This document shows, piece after piece, positions 1 through 9,378 of a DNA stretch of 64,000 bases; within the stretch, counting starts at the first letter, position 1; every line of letters begins with the position of its first letter. The stretch is from Tsukamurella sputi (lineage in GTDB: Bacteria > Actinomycetota > Actinomycetes > Mycobacteriales > Mycobacteriaceae). The translations under genes and the position numbers were made by a program. Below the pieces are notes generated by a model. That model saw only the letters and a program-made list of their open reading frames with translations, ran no database searches and was not told the origin of the DNA. The stretch spans positions 496,001 to 560,000 of the forward strand of contig NZ_VIGV01000002.1 of NCBI RefSeq assembly GCF_007858445.1, in the 5' to 3' direction.

Positions 1-568
1 CAGCATCCGCGAGATCGGTGACGAGGTGGGCCTGACCTCCACCTCGTCGGTCGCGCACCAGTTGCGCACCCTGGAGCGCCTCGGCTTCCTGCACCGCGAT
101 CCGAACCGCCCCCGCGCCGTCAACGTCCAGGGCGCCGAGGAGCGCACCGCCCAGGTCATCCAGAAGGTGATGGAGGACGAGGAGCGGATGCCGGAGCCCG
201 CCTTCGTCCCCGTGCTCGGCCGGATCGCCGCGGGTGGGCCGATCCTCGCGGAGGAGGCGGTCGAGGAGATCTTCCCGCTCCCCCGTGAGCTCGTCGGCGA
301 GGGATCGCTCTTCCTGCTCAAGGTCGTGGGCGAGTCGATGACCGACGCCGCGATCTGCGACGGGGACTGGGTCGTCGTCCGTCAGCAGTCCGTCGCGGAG
401 AACGGCGACATCGTCGCCGCGATGCTCGACGGCGAGGCCACGGTGAAGACCTTCCGCCGCACGGGCCGCGACGTCTGGCTCATGCCGCACAACCCCGCCT
501 TCGATCCGATCCACGGCAATGACGCGGTGATCCTCGGCAAGGTCGTCACCGTGATGCGCCGCATCTGA
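1..568 (+). CDS. lexA: LexA SOS repressor, 5' end outside window
   Basis: LexA represses the SOS regulon and cuts itself when RecA filaments form on damaged DNA. The reading frame is open from base 2, so the start codon lies upstream. What remains is the end of the winged-helix DNA-binding domain (recognition-helix segment [14 protein letters not shown]) and the whole S24 peptidase domain. The Ala-Gly cleavage site in RIAAGGP falls at about 230-235, the catalytic Ser in VGESM at about 335 and the general-base Lys in ATVKTF at about 446, so autocleavage should be intact. Its likely target site lies upstream of recA in this same window. The 3' end overlaps the convergent transporter gene by 23 bases. 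Confidence 0.97.
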   Translation, partial: SIREIGDEVGLTSTSSVAHQLRTLERLGFLHRDPNRPRAVNVQGAEERTAQVIQKVMEDEERMPEPAFVPVLGRIAAGGPILAEEAVEEIFPLPRELVGEGSLFLLKVVGESMTDAAICDGDWVVVRQQSVAENGDIVAAMLDGEATVKTFRRTGRDVWLMPHNPAFDPIHGNDAVILGKVVTVMRRI

Positions 569-1490
569 CGGTTCCCGTTTCCGGCAGCGCCGGCTCGTCG
601 ACCTCTCGGTCGGGGGCCGGCGTTCGCCGTCCTCCGAGGGAGGCGATCGCGCAGGCGGCGCCGCCGAGCGCCAGGCCCGCGATCACGCCCGGGTGCACCG
701 GCTCGCCCAGCAGTACGAGGGCGAACAGCGCGGAGACCGACGGGATCACCGCGAACAACATCGCAGCGCCGCTCGCCCCCGCGATACCGATCACGCGCAG
801 ATACAGCGTGGTGGCCGTCATGGAACTCAGCAGCACCATCAGCACGAGCACCACCGCGCCCTGCACCGGATGCCGCACCGAGGCGCCGAAGAGCAGCGTC
901 AGCAACCCCGCCGGCACGGCCGCGACGAGCATGCCCACCGCGTTCCCCGCGATCGGATCCACATCCCGGCAGAACCGCTGCTGGTAGACACCGCCGAGCG
1001 CGATACCGGCCAGCCCGAGCAGCGTGAAGCCGATGCCGGCCCCGGCGTGGGCGAGCACGGGCACCGTCGACCAGCACGCCGCCACGACCGCAGCCAGACC
1101 GAGCACTGCGGCAAGGACTCTGCGCTTCGTCAGGCGCTCCCCCAGGGCGAGACGCGCCACCACGGCCGTCACCGCGGGATTGACGCCGATGATCAGCGCC
1201 GCGACCCCGGCCGGTACGCCCGCCCGCAGGCCCAGGTAGCACCCGAGGAACTGCGTGGCCTGGGTCAGGAGCCCCACCACGACGGCGTGCCCCAGCGCGG
1301 CGCCCGCCGGACTGCGGCGGCCGGTCATACGCACGACCCCGAACATCAGGACGCCGGAGATCGCGAACCGCAGGAACAGCAGCAGGAACGGGCTCATGGC
1401 GGCTACGCCGAGCGCGCCGAGTGGGTAGCCGAAGGCGTACAGGACGACGACGCAGGCGGCGAGCATCGGAGGGATTCTCATGCCGTTCAT
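546..1490 (-). CDS. EamA/DMT-family membrane transporter
   Basis: A 314-residue protein of the drug/metabolite transporter superfamily. It is almost wholly hydrophobic, with about ten predicted membrane helices arranged as two EamA halves. Family members export amino acids, metabolites or drugs; the substrate cannot be read from sequence. It is transcribed away from a LysR-type regulator across a 71-base gap. That arrangement commonly means the LysR protein controls the exporter, so an amino-acid-type exporter is the best guess. A second in-frame ATG lies nine bases inside the chosen start. Confidence 0.85.
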   Translation of the reverse strand: MNGMRIPPMLAACVVVLYAFGYPLGALGVAAMSPFLLLFLRFAISGVLMFGVVRMTGRRSPAGAALGHAVVVGLLTQATQFLGCYLGLRAGVPAGVAALIIGVNPAVTAVVARLALGERLTKRRVLAAVLGLAAVVAACWSTVPVLAHAGAGIGFTLLGLAGIALGGVYQQRFCRDVDPIAGNAVGMLVAAVPAGLLTLLFGASVRHPVQGAVVLVLMVLLSSMTATTLYLRVIGIAGASGAAMLFAVIPSVSALFALVLLGEPVHPGVIAGLALGGAACAIASLGGRRTPAPDREVDEPALPETGTVRCGASR

Positions 1491-1523
1491 CGTCGAACGC
1501 GCAGGTGCTGCTCGTCCAACAAT

Positions 1524-1542
1524 GATTGACGATCACGATTGA
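1524..1542. promoter_or_regulatory. GATTGA direct repeat in divergent exporter/LysR gap
   Basis: Two GATTGA units (1524-1529 and 1537-1542) flank CGATCAC in the gap between the divergent exporter and LysR genes. LysR regulators usually bind a site of this size between the two promoters. On the plus strand TACCGT (1550-1555) stands six bases before the ATG at 1562, which fits a leaderless -10 element for the regulator. That the repeat is the operator is inference from position. Confidence 0.35.
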
Positions 1543-1561
1543 TCGGATCTACCGTTCATTC

Positions 1562-2401
1562 ATGACCGATCCGATCCTGGACATCGTCCCGCTCCGCAGC
1601 GTGGTCGCGATCGCGCGGTGCGGCGGCGTTCACCGTGCCGCGGAGGCACTGCACGTGACCCAGTCGACCGTGAGCGCCCACCTGCGCCGGCTCGAGAAGT
1701 CGACGGGCGGGACGATCGTCGAGAAGGCCGGACGCGGCGTCCGCTTCACCGACCACGGCAATCGCCTGCTCGGACACGCGCAGACGATCCTCGACGCGCA
1801 CGACACCGCGGTGCACGCGCTCGCCTCCCCCACGACCCGCACCCTGTCGGTCTCCGCCACCGAGCACGGCGCCGATCGCCTCATTCCCGAGCTGAGCCGC
1901 GGCTTCGGCTCGCTCCCGGGAGGATGGACCGCGCAGTTCCGGTTCGACCGCAGTGCGCAGGTCTCCGGCGCCGTCGAGCACGGTCTGGCCGATGTGGCGG
2001 TCTTCCTCGCCCCCGGCGATCACCCCGACGCGGTCGGCCCGATCGCCCTGCACTGGTACGCGGCACGGGAGTGGGAACGTCCCATCGACACGGTGCCCGT
2101 GCTCCTCTTCGACGATCCCTGCGTCCTCCGCGCACCCGCCGCGGACGCGCTCGCGCGCAACGGGATCGACCACGTCGTGGCCGCCGAGGCGGCGAACCTC
2201 GCGGGCCTGTACTCGGCGGCGCGCAGCGGCCTCGGGGTGACCCTGCTCCCCGCGATCGACGCCACGGACGGCCTCGTCGTCATCGACACCCTTCCCGCCG
2301 TGCCGTCGATCGCCCTCGCGGTCTCCGTCGGACCGCGCGTGCCGGCGGCGGTGCGCACCGCCGTCCGCCGCGCGGCCGCCGCCCTGACGGCGGCGGCCTA
2401 G
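1562..2401 (+). CDS. LysR-family transcriptional regulator
   Basis: A 279-residue LTTR. The N-terminal winged helix is clear (LRSVVAIARCGGVHRAAEALHVTQSTVSAHLRRLE, residues about 8-42, read in two parts), followed by a periplasmic-binding-protein-like effector domain. An in-frame upstream start at 1526 exists, but it would cover the promoter region and adds residues unlike the family. The ATG at 1562 puts the helix-turn-helix at the usual distance and sits six bases after a TACCGT hexamer. It probably regulates the divergent EamA exporter. Its stop overlaps the convergent acyl-CoA dehydrogenase by four bases. Confidence 0.88.
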   Translation: MTDPILDIVPLRSVVAIARCGGVHRAAEALHVTQSTVSAHLRRLEKSTGGTIVEKAGRGVRFTDHGNRLLGHAQTILDAHDTAVHALASPTTRTLSVSATEHGADRLIPELSRGFGSLPGGWTAQFRFDRSAQVSGAVEHGLADVAVFLAPGDHPDAVGPIALHWYAAREWERPIDTVPVLLFDDPCVLRAPAADALARNGIDHVVAAEAANLAGLYSAARSGLGVTLLPAIDATDGLVVIDTLPAVPSIALAVSVGPRVPAAVRTAVRRAAAALTAAA

Positions 2402-3546
2402 TCCGCCGTCGCCTCGGCGTAGCGGCGGAGGTGATCCGTCGCGGAACCGAATTCGGTCTCGATCGCGGTGAGTCGCTTGAAGCAGTGGCCGATCGCGAGC
2501 TCCTCCGTCATGCCCATGCCGCCGTGCAACTGGACCGCGTTCTGGCCGACGAACCGCGCGGCCCGTGCGATCGTGATCTTCGCCGCCGACACCGCCCGGC
2601 GGCGGGTCCGCGGATCGGCGTCGAGGTTGAGCACCGCGAGGTAGGTCGCCGCGACTGCCTGCTCGAGTTCGAGCGACATGTCCACCATGCGGTGCTGCAG
2701 TGCCTGGAAGGAACCGATGGGCACGCCGAACTGCCGCCGCTGCTTGGCGTACTCGACCGTCTCCGCGACCACGCGGCGCATGATCCCGACCGCCTCGCTG
2801 CAGACCGCGGCGGTCCCGTCGTCGAGGGCGCGCTCGACGACCTCCCACGCGCCGCCCTCCACGCCGAGCAGAGCGGAGGCGGGAACGCGCACGCCGGCCA
2901 GCTCCAGATCGCCCGTGTGATGGTCGTCGATCGTCCGGAAGTAGTGCGCGGTGATCCCCGTGGGCGGTGTCGCCGCATCGAAGTCGAGCAGGAAGAGAGA
3001 GAGCCCCTCGCGATCGAGCCGCTCGCCGGCCGTACGTGCCGCGACGATCAGATGCGTCGCCAGCGGCAGATCGCCGACCACGATCTTGACCCCGGTCAGG
3101 ACGTAGTCGTCACCGTCGCGCACGGCGGTCGTCCCGACGTCCCAGGGCTCGCGCCCGGACTCGGGCTCGGTGAGCGCGAAGGCGATCCTCGCCCCGCCCT
3201 CCGCGATGGACGCGCACAGCGCGTCGGCCGCGGCGCCACCCGAGCCGCGCACCAGGGCCGCGCCCACGACGGCGGTCCCGGTGTACGGCTCGACCACGAG
3301 TGTGCCGCCGAGCGCCTCGGTGATCACCATCATCTCCTCGGGGCCTCCCCCCAGTCCGCCGAGGGATTCCGGCACGAGGGCCGCGAGGATGCCCAGTTCG
3401 GCGGCGAAGGCCTGCCAGACCGCGGGCTGCCAGCGCTCCGCCGAGCGCGCGGCGCTCCGCGACTCGACCAACGGGTACCGGCCCGCGAGGTAGGACTGCA
3501 CGGCGTCGCGCAGCATCGTCTGTTCGTCGGTGAGTGTGAAGTCCAT
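2398..3546 (-). CDS. Acyl-CoA dehydrogenase, second subunit of a pair
   Basis: A 382-residue flavin-dependent acyl-CoA dehydrogenase. It has the N-terminal helical domain from MDFTLTDEQTMLRDAV, a middle beta domain (FALTEPESG) and a C-terminal helical domain with QLHGGMGMTEE. The usual C-terminal Y-E-G-T segment is not present. It begins one base after the stop of the upstream dehydrogenase, so translation is probably coupled. Paired FadE genes of mycolata often form alpha2beta2 enzymes acting on steroid side chains or other bulky CoA esters. Such a heteromer is an inference here, and the substrate is unknown. Confidence 0.9.
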   Translation of the reverse strand: MDFTLTDEQTMLRDAVQSYLAGRYPLVESRSAARSAERWQPAVWQAFAAELGILAALVPESLGGLGGGPEEMMVITEALGGTLVVEPYTGTAVVGAALVRGSGGAAADALCASIAEGGARIAFALTEPESGREPWDVGTTAVRDGDDYVLTGVKIVVGDLPLATHLIVAARTAGERLDREGLSLFLLDFDAATPPTGITAHYFRTIDDHHTGDLELAGVRVPASALLGVEGGAWEVVERALDDGTAAVCSEAVGIMRRVVAETVEYAKQRRQFGVPIGSFQALQHRMVDMSLELEQAVAATYLAVLNLDADPRTRRRAVSAAKITIARAARFVGQNAVQLHGGMGMTEELAIGHCFKRLTAIETEFGSATDHLRRYAEATAD

Positions 3547-4779
3547 CTACAGCCCCAATGCCGCTTTCGCCAGGATGTTCCGTTGGATCTCGTTGGAGCC
3601 CGCGTAGATCGAGCCGGCACGATCGTTGAAGTAGCGCAGCGGCGCGACGGCCTGCCACAGGTCGCCGCTGTGCGCGCCGCCCGCGGGCGGCAGGTACTCG
3701 ACCACCGGGCCGCCGGGCCGGGTGACGTGCGGCTGATAGATCCGTCCGCGCGGCCCGGCGCTCTTGTGGATGAACTCGGTGATCGCCTGGCTCAGCTCGG
3801 TGCCGAGGATCTTGAGCATCGAGGCCGCGGTGCCCGGGTTCCCGCCCGCCGAGAGCACGGCGAGTGAGCGGTGTTCGAGGATCTCCAGCACGTCGACGCG
3901 GGCACGCAGCTCCGCGAGGCCCAACCGGAAGTCGTCGTCCTCCGCCAGCGGGCGGCCACCGCGGCCGGGGACGTTCTCCGCCTGCGCCGCGAGCCGGTCG
4001 AGCGAGACCTGCAGCCACGGCGCCGATGCGCCGCCGCCGCGCTCGAACTCGAGCAGGTACTTCGCGACGGTCCAGCCCTCGTCGATCTTCCCCAGCACGT
4101 TGGCCTTCGGCACGCGCACCTTGTCGAAGAAGACCACGTTCTGCACCTCCTCGCCGGAGGCCATGACGAGCGGCTGGATCTCGATGCCGGGCACCGTCAT
4201 GTCCACGAGCACGAAGGTGATGCCCTGCTGCTTGCGTTCCTGCTTCGAGGTGCGCACCAGGGCGAACATCCAGTTCGCCTCGCGGGCGTGGGTGGTCCAG
4301 ATCTTCGAGCCGGTGAGCACCAGGTCGTCACCGTCGGACTCCGCGCGCATCGACAGCGATGCCAGGTCCGATCCGGATTCCGGTTCGGAGTAGCCCTGGC
4401 AGAAGAAGACCGAGGCGTCGAGGATGCCGGGGAGGAAGAACCTCTTCTGCTCCTCGGTCCCGAACTTGACGATGGCGTGCGCCACCATCCGGATCCCCAT
4501 CGGGGACAGGAAGGGTGCGCCCGCCAGCACCGACTCGCGGGCGAAGATGTAGTGCTGCGCGACCGACCAGTCGCACCCGCCCCACTCGACCGGCCACGCG
4601 GGCGCCGCCCAACCCCGCTCGTGCAGGATCGCCTGCCACCGCAGACTCGCCTCGTGATCGGAGTACACGCTGGTCGCGAGATCGCCCGCAGCGCGCAGAT
4701 CGTCGGTCAGGTGCGTGTCCAGGAACTCGCGCACCTCGTCACGGAAGGCCTCTTCCTCCGCTGTGAACGTCACATCCAT
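3547..4779 (-). CDS. Acyl-CoA dehydrogenase, first subunit of a pair
   Basis: A 410-residue acyl-CoA dehydrogenase: N-terminal MDVTFTAEEEAFRDEVREFL, middle-domain FCQGYSEPESGSDLAS, and C-terminal IYAGSNEIQRNILAKAALGL. In many family members the last motif reads Y-E-G and its Glu is the catalytic base; here it is Ala. The base may therefore lie elsewhere or be supplied by the partner. A good ribosome site (GAGGGGAAG) precedes the ATG. It leads a two-gene unit with the second dehydrogenase and is divergent from a TetR regulator whose operator lies between them. Confidence 0.9.
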   Translation of the reverse strand: MDVTFTAEEEAFRDEVREFLDTHLTDDLRAAGDLATSVYSDHEASLRWQAILHERGWAAPAWPVEWGGCDWSVAQHYIFARESVLAGAPFLSPMGIRMVAHAIVKFGTEEQKRFFLPGILDASVFFCQGYSEPESGSDLASLSMRAESDGDDLVLTGSKIWTTHAREANWMFALVRTSKQERKQQGITFVLVDMTVPGIEIQPLVMASGEEVQNVVFFDKVRVPKANVLGKIDEGWTVAKYLLEFERGGGASAPWLQVSLDRLAAQAENVPGRGGRPLAEDDDFRLGLAELRARVDVLEILEHRSLAVLSAGGNPGTAASMLKILGTELSQAITEFIHKSAGPRGRIYQPHVTRPGGPVVEYLPPAGGAHSGDLWQAVAPLRYFNDRAGSIYAGSNEIQRNILAKAALGL

Positions 4780-4795
4780 CCGGGTCTTCCCCTCG

Positions 4796-4837
4796 TTGAC
4801 ACTCCCGCATTAGCGAGACAAAATTGGATTATGTCTC
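4796..4837 (+). promoter_or_regulatory. TetR promoter with palindromic operator
   Basis: TTGACA (4796-4801), a 17-base spacer and CAAAAT (4819-4824) form a promoter whose start would fall near 4831, the regulator's ATG, giving a leaderless message. Overlying it is the inverted repeat GAGACA-N11-TGTCTC (4815-4837), whose arms extend to nine bases with one mismatch. A repressor bound here would cover the -10 element, the start site and the upstream flank of the divergent dehydrogenase pair. The sequence symmetry is direct; ownership by the adjacent TetR protein is inferred. Confidence 0.6.
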
Positions 4838-5406
4838 ACATGCCGCGCAGTGACAAGCAGTCCGAGGTGATCCGCCTCGCCGCGCGGTGGTTCCGTGAGG
4901 GCCGCCGGGTCGATCTGGGGCGACTCGCCACAGCCTCCGGGATCGGCAGGGCGACGCTCTACCGCTGGTTCGACGGCCGCGAGCAGGTGGTCGGCGAGGC
5001 GATCTGGCTGGGCATCGCGCAGGCGATCGCCCGGGTCGAGGCGGCCGAGCCCGTCCGCGACCGCGAGGCCTTCCTGCGCTCGTTCACCCGTCTGGCGCAC
5101 GAGGTCCGCGACTATCCCCCACTCGCCGGATTCGCCGCGGACGAGCCCGAATTCGCCCTGCGGGTACTGCAGTCCGGCGGCAGCGTCGTCCAGGCGCGAC
5201 TCATCGACTGGGTGGAGGCCTGGCTCACCGACATCGCGGTCCCCCGCGTCGACGGCGCGCGCGGCATCGCGCGCACCGACCTCGCCTACGCGATCGTGCG
5301 GCTCGCGGAATCGTTCCTGTGGTCCGACATGATCATCGGCACCGCGCCACAACCGGACAAGGCCGCGGCGCTCGTCGAACTGCTCCTCGACGGGGCCGCC
5401 GGCTAA
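4831..5406 (+). CDS. TetR-family transcriptional regulator
   Basis: A 191-residue TetR/AcrR regulator. The N-terminal helix-turn-helix reads [28 protein letters not shown] (residues about 28-55, quoted for its pattern), and the C-terminal ligand domain resembles the QsdR type. The open frame continues far upstream but only as a shadow of the opposite gene; ATG at 4831 or 4840 are the realistic starts. The palindrome at 4815-4837 overlaps the first codons, which predicts autorepression and control of the divergent acyl-CoA dehydrogenase pair, probably relieved by an acyl-CoA. Confidence 0.85.
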   Translation: MSHMPRSDKQSEVIRLAARWFREGRRVDLGRLATASGIGRATLYRWFDGREQVVGEAIWLGIAQAIARVEAAEPVRDREAFLRSFTRLAHEVRDYPPLAGFAADEPEFALRVLQSGGSVVQARLIDWVEAWLTDIAVPRVDGARGIARTDLAYAIVRLAESFLWSDMIIGTAPQPDKAAALVELLLDGAAG

Positions 5407-6056
5407 CCCGAGACGATCCCCACCACGAGATTGATCGCCGTCGCGAGGATGACGGTGCCGAAGACGTACGAGAGCAGGCAGTGGCGCAGCACCAGGCTGC
5501 GGATCGCCGGCGACGAGACCGAGGTGTCGGAGACCTGGTAGGTCATGCCGAGGTTGTAGCTGAAGTAGAAGAAGTCCCGGTAAGCGGGCTGCGCGTCGGA
5601 GTTCCAGTCGATCCCGCCCGGCTCGTCCCCGGCATCGCCGTAGTACTGCGCCGCGTACTGCGTGGCGTAGGTCAGGTGCAGCGCCGCCCACACCGCGAAC
5701 GCCGCGCACAGCGCGGCGGCTGCCCCCGCGTCACGGTGCTCGGACTTCCCTGCCAGAAGCAGGGCCACGATCGCCACCAGGCCGCTCAGCGCGATCGCCG
5801 CGACCGCCACTTCTGCGATCCGCGGGCGGAAGTTCTCCCGCTGCACCGTCGCCCGGGTGGACGCGGCGTCGAGCGGCCACAGCGTGAACCACCCCGTCAC
5901 GACGAAGACCGCCGCGGCGACGGCGATACCGACGAGCAGGCCGAGCGTGCCGTCGACGAGTGCGCCCACGAGCCCGCCCGCCACGGCACCGATGAGGACC
6001 GCGAGAACGCTCCGGGTCGTCACGGACAGCAGGGGCTTCGACGCCGGTCGACTCAT
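5403..6056 (-). CDS. DUF1345 membrane protein
   Basis: A 217-residue integral membrane protein with about five hydrophobic segments. The family-typical stretch [17 protein letters not shown] is followed by a long final helix ([18 protein letters not shown]). DUF1345 proteins have no established function. It converges on the TetR gene with a four-base overlap and sits 17 bases before the end of hflX, so it may be read together with hflX. Confidence 0.8.
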   Translation of the reverse strand: MSRPASKPLLSVTTRSVLAVLIGAVAGGLVGALVDGTLGLLVGIAVAAAVFVVTGWFTLWPLDAASTRATVQRENFRPRIAEVAVAAIALSGLVAIVALLLAGKSEHRDAGAAAALCAAFAVWAALHLTYATQYAAQYYGDAGDEPGGIDWNSDAQPAYRDFFYFSYNLGMTYQVSDTSVSSPAIRSLVLRHCLLSYVFGTVILATAINLVVGIVSG

Positions 6057-6073
6057 ACGCCGATTGTGCGCGA

Positions 6074-7492
6074 CTACGCCGCGAAATGCGATAGCAAGCC
6101 GGCGAGCGCGCTCGGCACGCGCGCGGTGATCCGGGTGCCCTCGGCCTCGTGCTCCGTGGTGAGGATCGTGCCCTCGGCGTGCACGCGTGCCACGAGATCG
6201 CCGCGGTCGTACGGCAGGAGCGCCGTCACCTCGACGTCGCCGGCCGTGATCAGCTGCGTCATGCGCTCGAGCAGTTCGTCGACGCCCTCGCGCGAGTGCG
6301 CCGAGACGAAGACCGCCTCGGGCAGCGCGACCCGCAGCTGCGCCAGCACGAGCGGATCGGCGGCGTCGATCTTGTTGATCACCAGCAGCTCCCGCGGCAG
6401 CGACGCCTCCCGCTCCCCCGCGACGTCGCGCAACACCTGACGCACCGCGTCGATCTGCCGCTGCGGCATCACGTCGCTGCCGTCGACGACGTGCAGGAGC
6501 AGGTCCGCGTCGACGACCTCCTCGAGCGTCGACCGGAAGGCCTCGACCAGCTGCGTGGGAAGGTGGCGCACGAAACCGACGGTGTCGGTGAAGACCACGT
6601 CGCGACCGTCGGTGAGAGTGCTCTGCCGGGTGGTGGGATCGAGCGTCGCGAACAGCGCGTTCTGCACCAGCACACCCGCGTCGGTGAGTGCGTTGAGCAG
6701 GCTCGACTTACCGGCGTTCGTGTATCCGGCGATCGCCACGGCGGGCACGCCTGAGCGGCGGCGGGCGCCGCGCTTGGTGTCGCGGGCCTGCTTCATGCCC
6801 TTGATCTCGCGGCGCAGCTTCGCCATCCGCTCGCGGATGCGCCGGCGGTCGGTCTCGATCTTCGTCTCACCGGGACCGCGCAGTCCCACGCCGCCGTTGC
6901 TGCCGGCGCGGCCGCCCGCCTGCCGGGACAGCGCCTCACCCCAGCCGCGCAGCCGGGGCAGCATGTACTCCATCTGCGCGAGGCTGACCTGCGCCTTGCC
7001 CTCGCGGGAGGTGGCGTGCTGGGCGAAGATGTCGAGGATCAGGGCGGTGCGGTCGATCACCTTGACCTTCACCACCTTCTCCAGCGCGTTGAGCTGCGCG
7101 GGGGTGAGCTCGCCGTCGCAGATCACGGTGTCGGCGCCCGTCGCGAGGACGATCTCGCGCAGCTCGTGCGCCTTGCCGGATCCGATGTAGGTGGCGGGGT
7201 CCGGCCGGTCGCGGCGCTGGATGACGCCCTCGAGGACCGCGGAGCCCGCGGTCTCGGCGAGTGCCTTGAGTTCGGCCAGCGAGGCGTCCGCCTGCGCCGC
7301 GGATCCGGTGGTCCACACGCCGACCAGCACGACCTGCTCGAGGCGCAGCTGCCGGTACTCGACCTCGGTGACGTCGTCGAGCTCGGTCGAGAGGCCGACG
7401 ACGCGGCGGAGCGAGGAGCGCTCCTGGAGCTGGAGTTCACCGATCGTCGGCTGGTGCGGATCCGTCGGTTCCCAGGTATCTGTCTGTGTCAT
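6074..7492 (-). CDS. hflX: Ribosome-associated GTPase HflX
   Basis: A 472-residue HflX GTPase, which splits or rescues stalled 70S ribosomes under stress. The N-terminal HflX domain contains [15 protein letters not shown] charged linker and the G domain follow, with G1 [15 protein letters not shown]3 DTVGFV and G4 NKID. Longer in-frame starts exist, but the ATG at 7492 gives the normal length and the start MTQTDTWEP. It follows dapF on the same strand after 64 bases and belongs to the dapF-hflX order conserved in mycobacteria. Confidence 0.95.
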   Translation of the reverse strand: MTQTDTWEPTDPHQPTIGELQLQERSSLRRVVGLSTELDDVTEVEYRQLRLEQVVLVGVWTTGSAAQADASLAELKALAETAGSAVLEGVIQRRDRPDPATYIGSGKAHELREIVLATGADTVICDGELTPAQLNALEKVVKVKVIDRTALILDIFAQHATSREGKAQVSLAQMEYMLPRLRGWGEALSRQAGGRAGSNGGVGLRGPGETKIETDRRRIRERMAKLRREIKGMKQARDTKRGARRRSGVPAVAIAGYTNAGKSSLLNALTDAGVLVQNALFATLDPTTRQSTLTDGRDVVFTDTVGFVRHLPTQLVEAFRSTLEEVVDADLLLHVVDGSDVMPQRQIDAVRQVLRDVAGEREASLPRELLVINKIDAADPLVLAQLRVALPEAVFVSAHSREGVDELLERMTQLITAGDVEVTALLPYDRGDLVARVHAEGTILTTEHEAEGTRITARVPSALAGLLSHFAA

Positions 7493-7556
7493 ATGTGACC
7501 CATTCTCGCACGTCGCGGGGGTACGGGTCACGCGAGTTTTCGCAGGGCGAAACCGC

Positions 7557-8435
7557 TCAGAGTGCGGAGAGCCGCGCCGTCCCGGAGGCGACGATGCGGC
7601 TGGGGCCGCGGAGCTCGGCACCGTCGGCCTCGACGGTCACGGTGACGACCCCACCGGGCACGTGCACGTCGACGGCGCCCGTCTCCCGCCCGACGGACCG
7701 CAGCGCGGCGACCGCGGCGGCGACGGTACCCGTCCCGCAGGACCGGGTCTCGCCGGAGCCGCGCTCGTGGACGCGCATGTGGACGGCACCGTCGACCAGC
7801 GGGGTCAGGACCTCGACGTTGGTGCCGTGCGGGAACAGGCCGTGGTCGAAGGTGGGCGCGCTCGCCACGTCGAGCGCCGCGAGGGCCTCCTCGGTGAGCC
7901 CGGGGACCACGCAGGCGATGTGGGGGTTGCCCACATCGACGGCGATGCCGGCGAGATCGCGACCGTCGACGCCCGCCGACGACGTGCCGAAGACGCGCGG
8001 CACACCCATGGAGACCGCGACATCGGCGGCCTCGGGATCGGCGTGGTGCACACGGACGGGCTTGGCCCCGGCCCGCGAGCCGACGACGAACGTCTCGCCG
8101 GCGACCAGCCCGGAGGCGGCGAGGAAGTGGGCGAAGACGCGGACGCCGTTGCCGCACATCTCGGCGATCGAGCCGTCGGAGTTGCGGTAGTCCATGAACC
8201 AGTCCTCGCGACGGACACCGTCGGGCAGCGCATCGAGAACGCCCGCGTCGAGCAGGTCCCCCGCGCGGGCGGCCCGCAGCACACCGTCGGCTCCGATGCC
8301 GGCGCGCCGGTCGCACAGGGCCGCGACCAGCCCGGGCGTGAGGTCGATGTCGACGGCCGGATCCGGCAGGATCACGAAGTCGTTCTCCGTGCCGTGGCCC
8401 TTGAGGAAGTCCACGGCGGCGATGTCACCCGTCAT
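7557..8435 (-). CDS. dapF: Diaminopimelate epimerase
   Basis: Converts LL- to meso-diaminopimelate for lysine and peptidoglycan synthesis. The 292-residue protein has both catalytic cysteines in their usual settings: [14 protein letters not shown] in the first half and [11 protein letters not shown] in the second. The start at 8435 gives [20 protein letters not shown], the usual N-terminus; longer in-frame extensions overlap miaA and are discarded. It follows miaA by ten bases, so the two are probably cotranscribed. dapA and dapB occur elsewhere in this window. Confidence 0.97.
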   Translation of the reverse strand: MTGDIAAVDFLKGHGTENDFVILPDPAVDIDLTPGLVAALCDRRAGIGADGVLRAARAGDLLDAGVLDALPDGVRREDWFMDYRNSDGSIAEMCGNGVRVFAHFLAASGLVAGETFVVGSRAGAKPVRVHHADPEAADVAVSMGVPRVFGTSSAGVDGRDLAGIAVDVGNPHIACVVPGLTEEALAALDVASAPTFDHGLFPHGTNVEVLTPLVDGAVHMRVHERGSGETRSCGTGTVAAAVAALRSVGRETGAVDVHVPGGVVTVTVEADGAELRGPSRIVASGTARLSAL

Positions 8436-8445
8436 GGCCGCCAGT

Positions 8446-9378
8446 CTACGGATGCCATGGCGGCGCAGCGTGGGCGGCGAGGGCGCGGTCGAGCAGGTCG
8501 GGGGCGGCACCGTCGAGCCAGACGACGCGCGGGTCGCGCCGGAACCAGGACCGCTGTCGCCGGACGTACCGGCGGGTGCCGATGAAGGTCAGCTCGCGGG
8601 CGTGCTCGAGGTCGTACTCGTCGTCGAACGCTGCGAGCACCTGCGCGTAGCCGATCGCGCGCGATGCGGTGACGCCCTCGCGCAGGCCCTGCTCCTCGAG
8701 GTCGCGGACCTCGTCGACCAGCCCGTTCTCGAACATCAGGCGGGTACGCAGTGCGATCCGCGCGTCGAGTTCTTCAGTGTCACGGTCGAGCGCGACGATC
8801 GCGGTGTCCCAGCGAGCGGGGCCGATCTCGGGCACCGACGCCGCGAAGGGCTCCCCCGTGATCGTCACGACCTCGAGCGCGCGCACGATGCGCCGGCCGT
8901 CGGTGGTGAGGATCTTCGCGCCGGCGGCGGGGTCGAGCGCGGTGAGCTCGCGGTGCAGGGCGAGGGGGCCGATCTCGGCCAGTCTCTCCTCGAACCGGGC
9001 GCGCACGTCGGGGTCCGTCGCGGGGAAGCTCCACTCGTCGAGCAGGGCCTGGAAGTACATCATCGAGCCGCCGACGATGACCGGGGTGCGCCCGGCGGCG
9101 AGCAGCGCCTCGGCGTCGGCGCGGGCCCGTTCCTGGTATGCGGCGACGGTCGCGGTCTCGGTCACGTCCAGCACGTCGAGCTGGTGGTGTTCGATGCCGC
9201 GCCGCTGATCGGCGGGGAGTTTCGCGGTGCCGATGTCCATGCCGCGGTACATCTGCATCGCGTCGATGTTGATGATCTCGCCGCCGAGTCGTTCGGCCAG
9301 GTCGAGCGCCAGGTCGGACTTGCCCGTGGCGGTGGGACCCACGACCGCGACGGGACGCACGGCCCGCGACACCGTCAT
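8446..9378 (-). CDS. miaA: tRNA dimethylallyltransferase
   Basis: MiaA adds a dimethylallyl group to A37 of tRNAs reading U-starting codons. The 310-residue protein carries the P-loop GPTATGKS (residues 14-21), the [15 protein letters not shown] segment and the ARRYVRRQ-type tRNA-binding region near the C-terminus ([14 protein letters not shown]). Its ATG overlaps the upstream gene's stop as ATGA, indicating translational coupling. MiaB, which acts on the product, is encoded 3.7 kb away on the same strand. Confidence 0.97.
   Translation of the reverse strand: MTVSRAVRPVAVVGPTATGKSDLALDLAERLGGEIINIDAMQMYRGMDIGTAKLPADQRRGIEHHQLDVLDVTETATVAAYQERARADAEALLAAGRTPVIVGGSMMYFQALLDEWSFPATDPDVRARFEERLAEIGPLALHRELTALDPAAGAKILTTDGRRIVRALEVVTITGEPFAASVPEIGPARWDTAIVALDRDTEELDARIALRTRLMFENGLVDEVRDLEEQGLREGVTASRAIGYAQVLAAFDDEYDLEHARELTFIGTRRYVRRQRSWFRRDPRVVWLDGAAPDLLDRALAAHAAPPWHP

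Noticed and set aside
3871-4830. N-terminal extension of the TetR gene by about 320 codons
   Set aside because: The added part is antisense to the acyl-CoA dehydrogenase; the TetR fold begins at 4831/4840.
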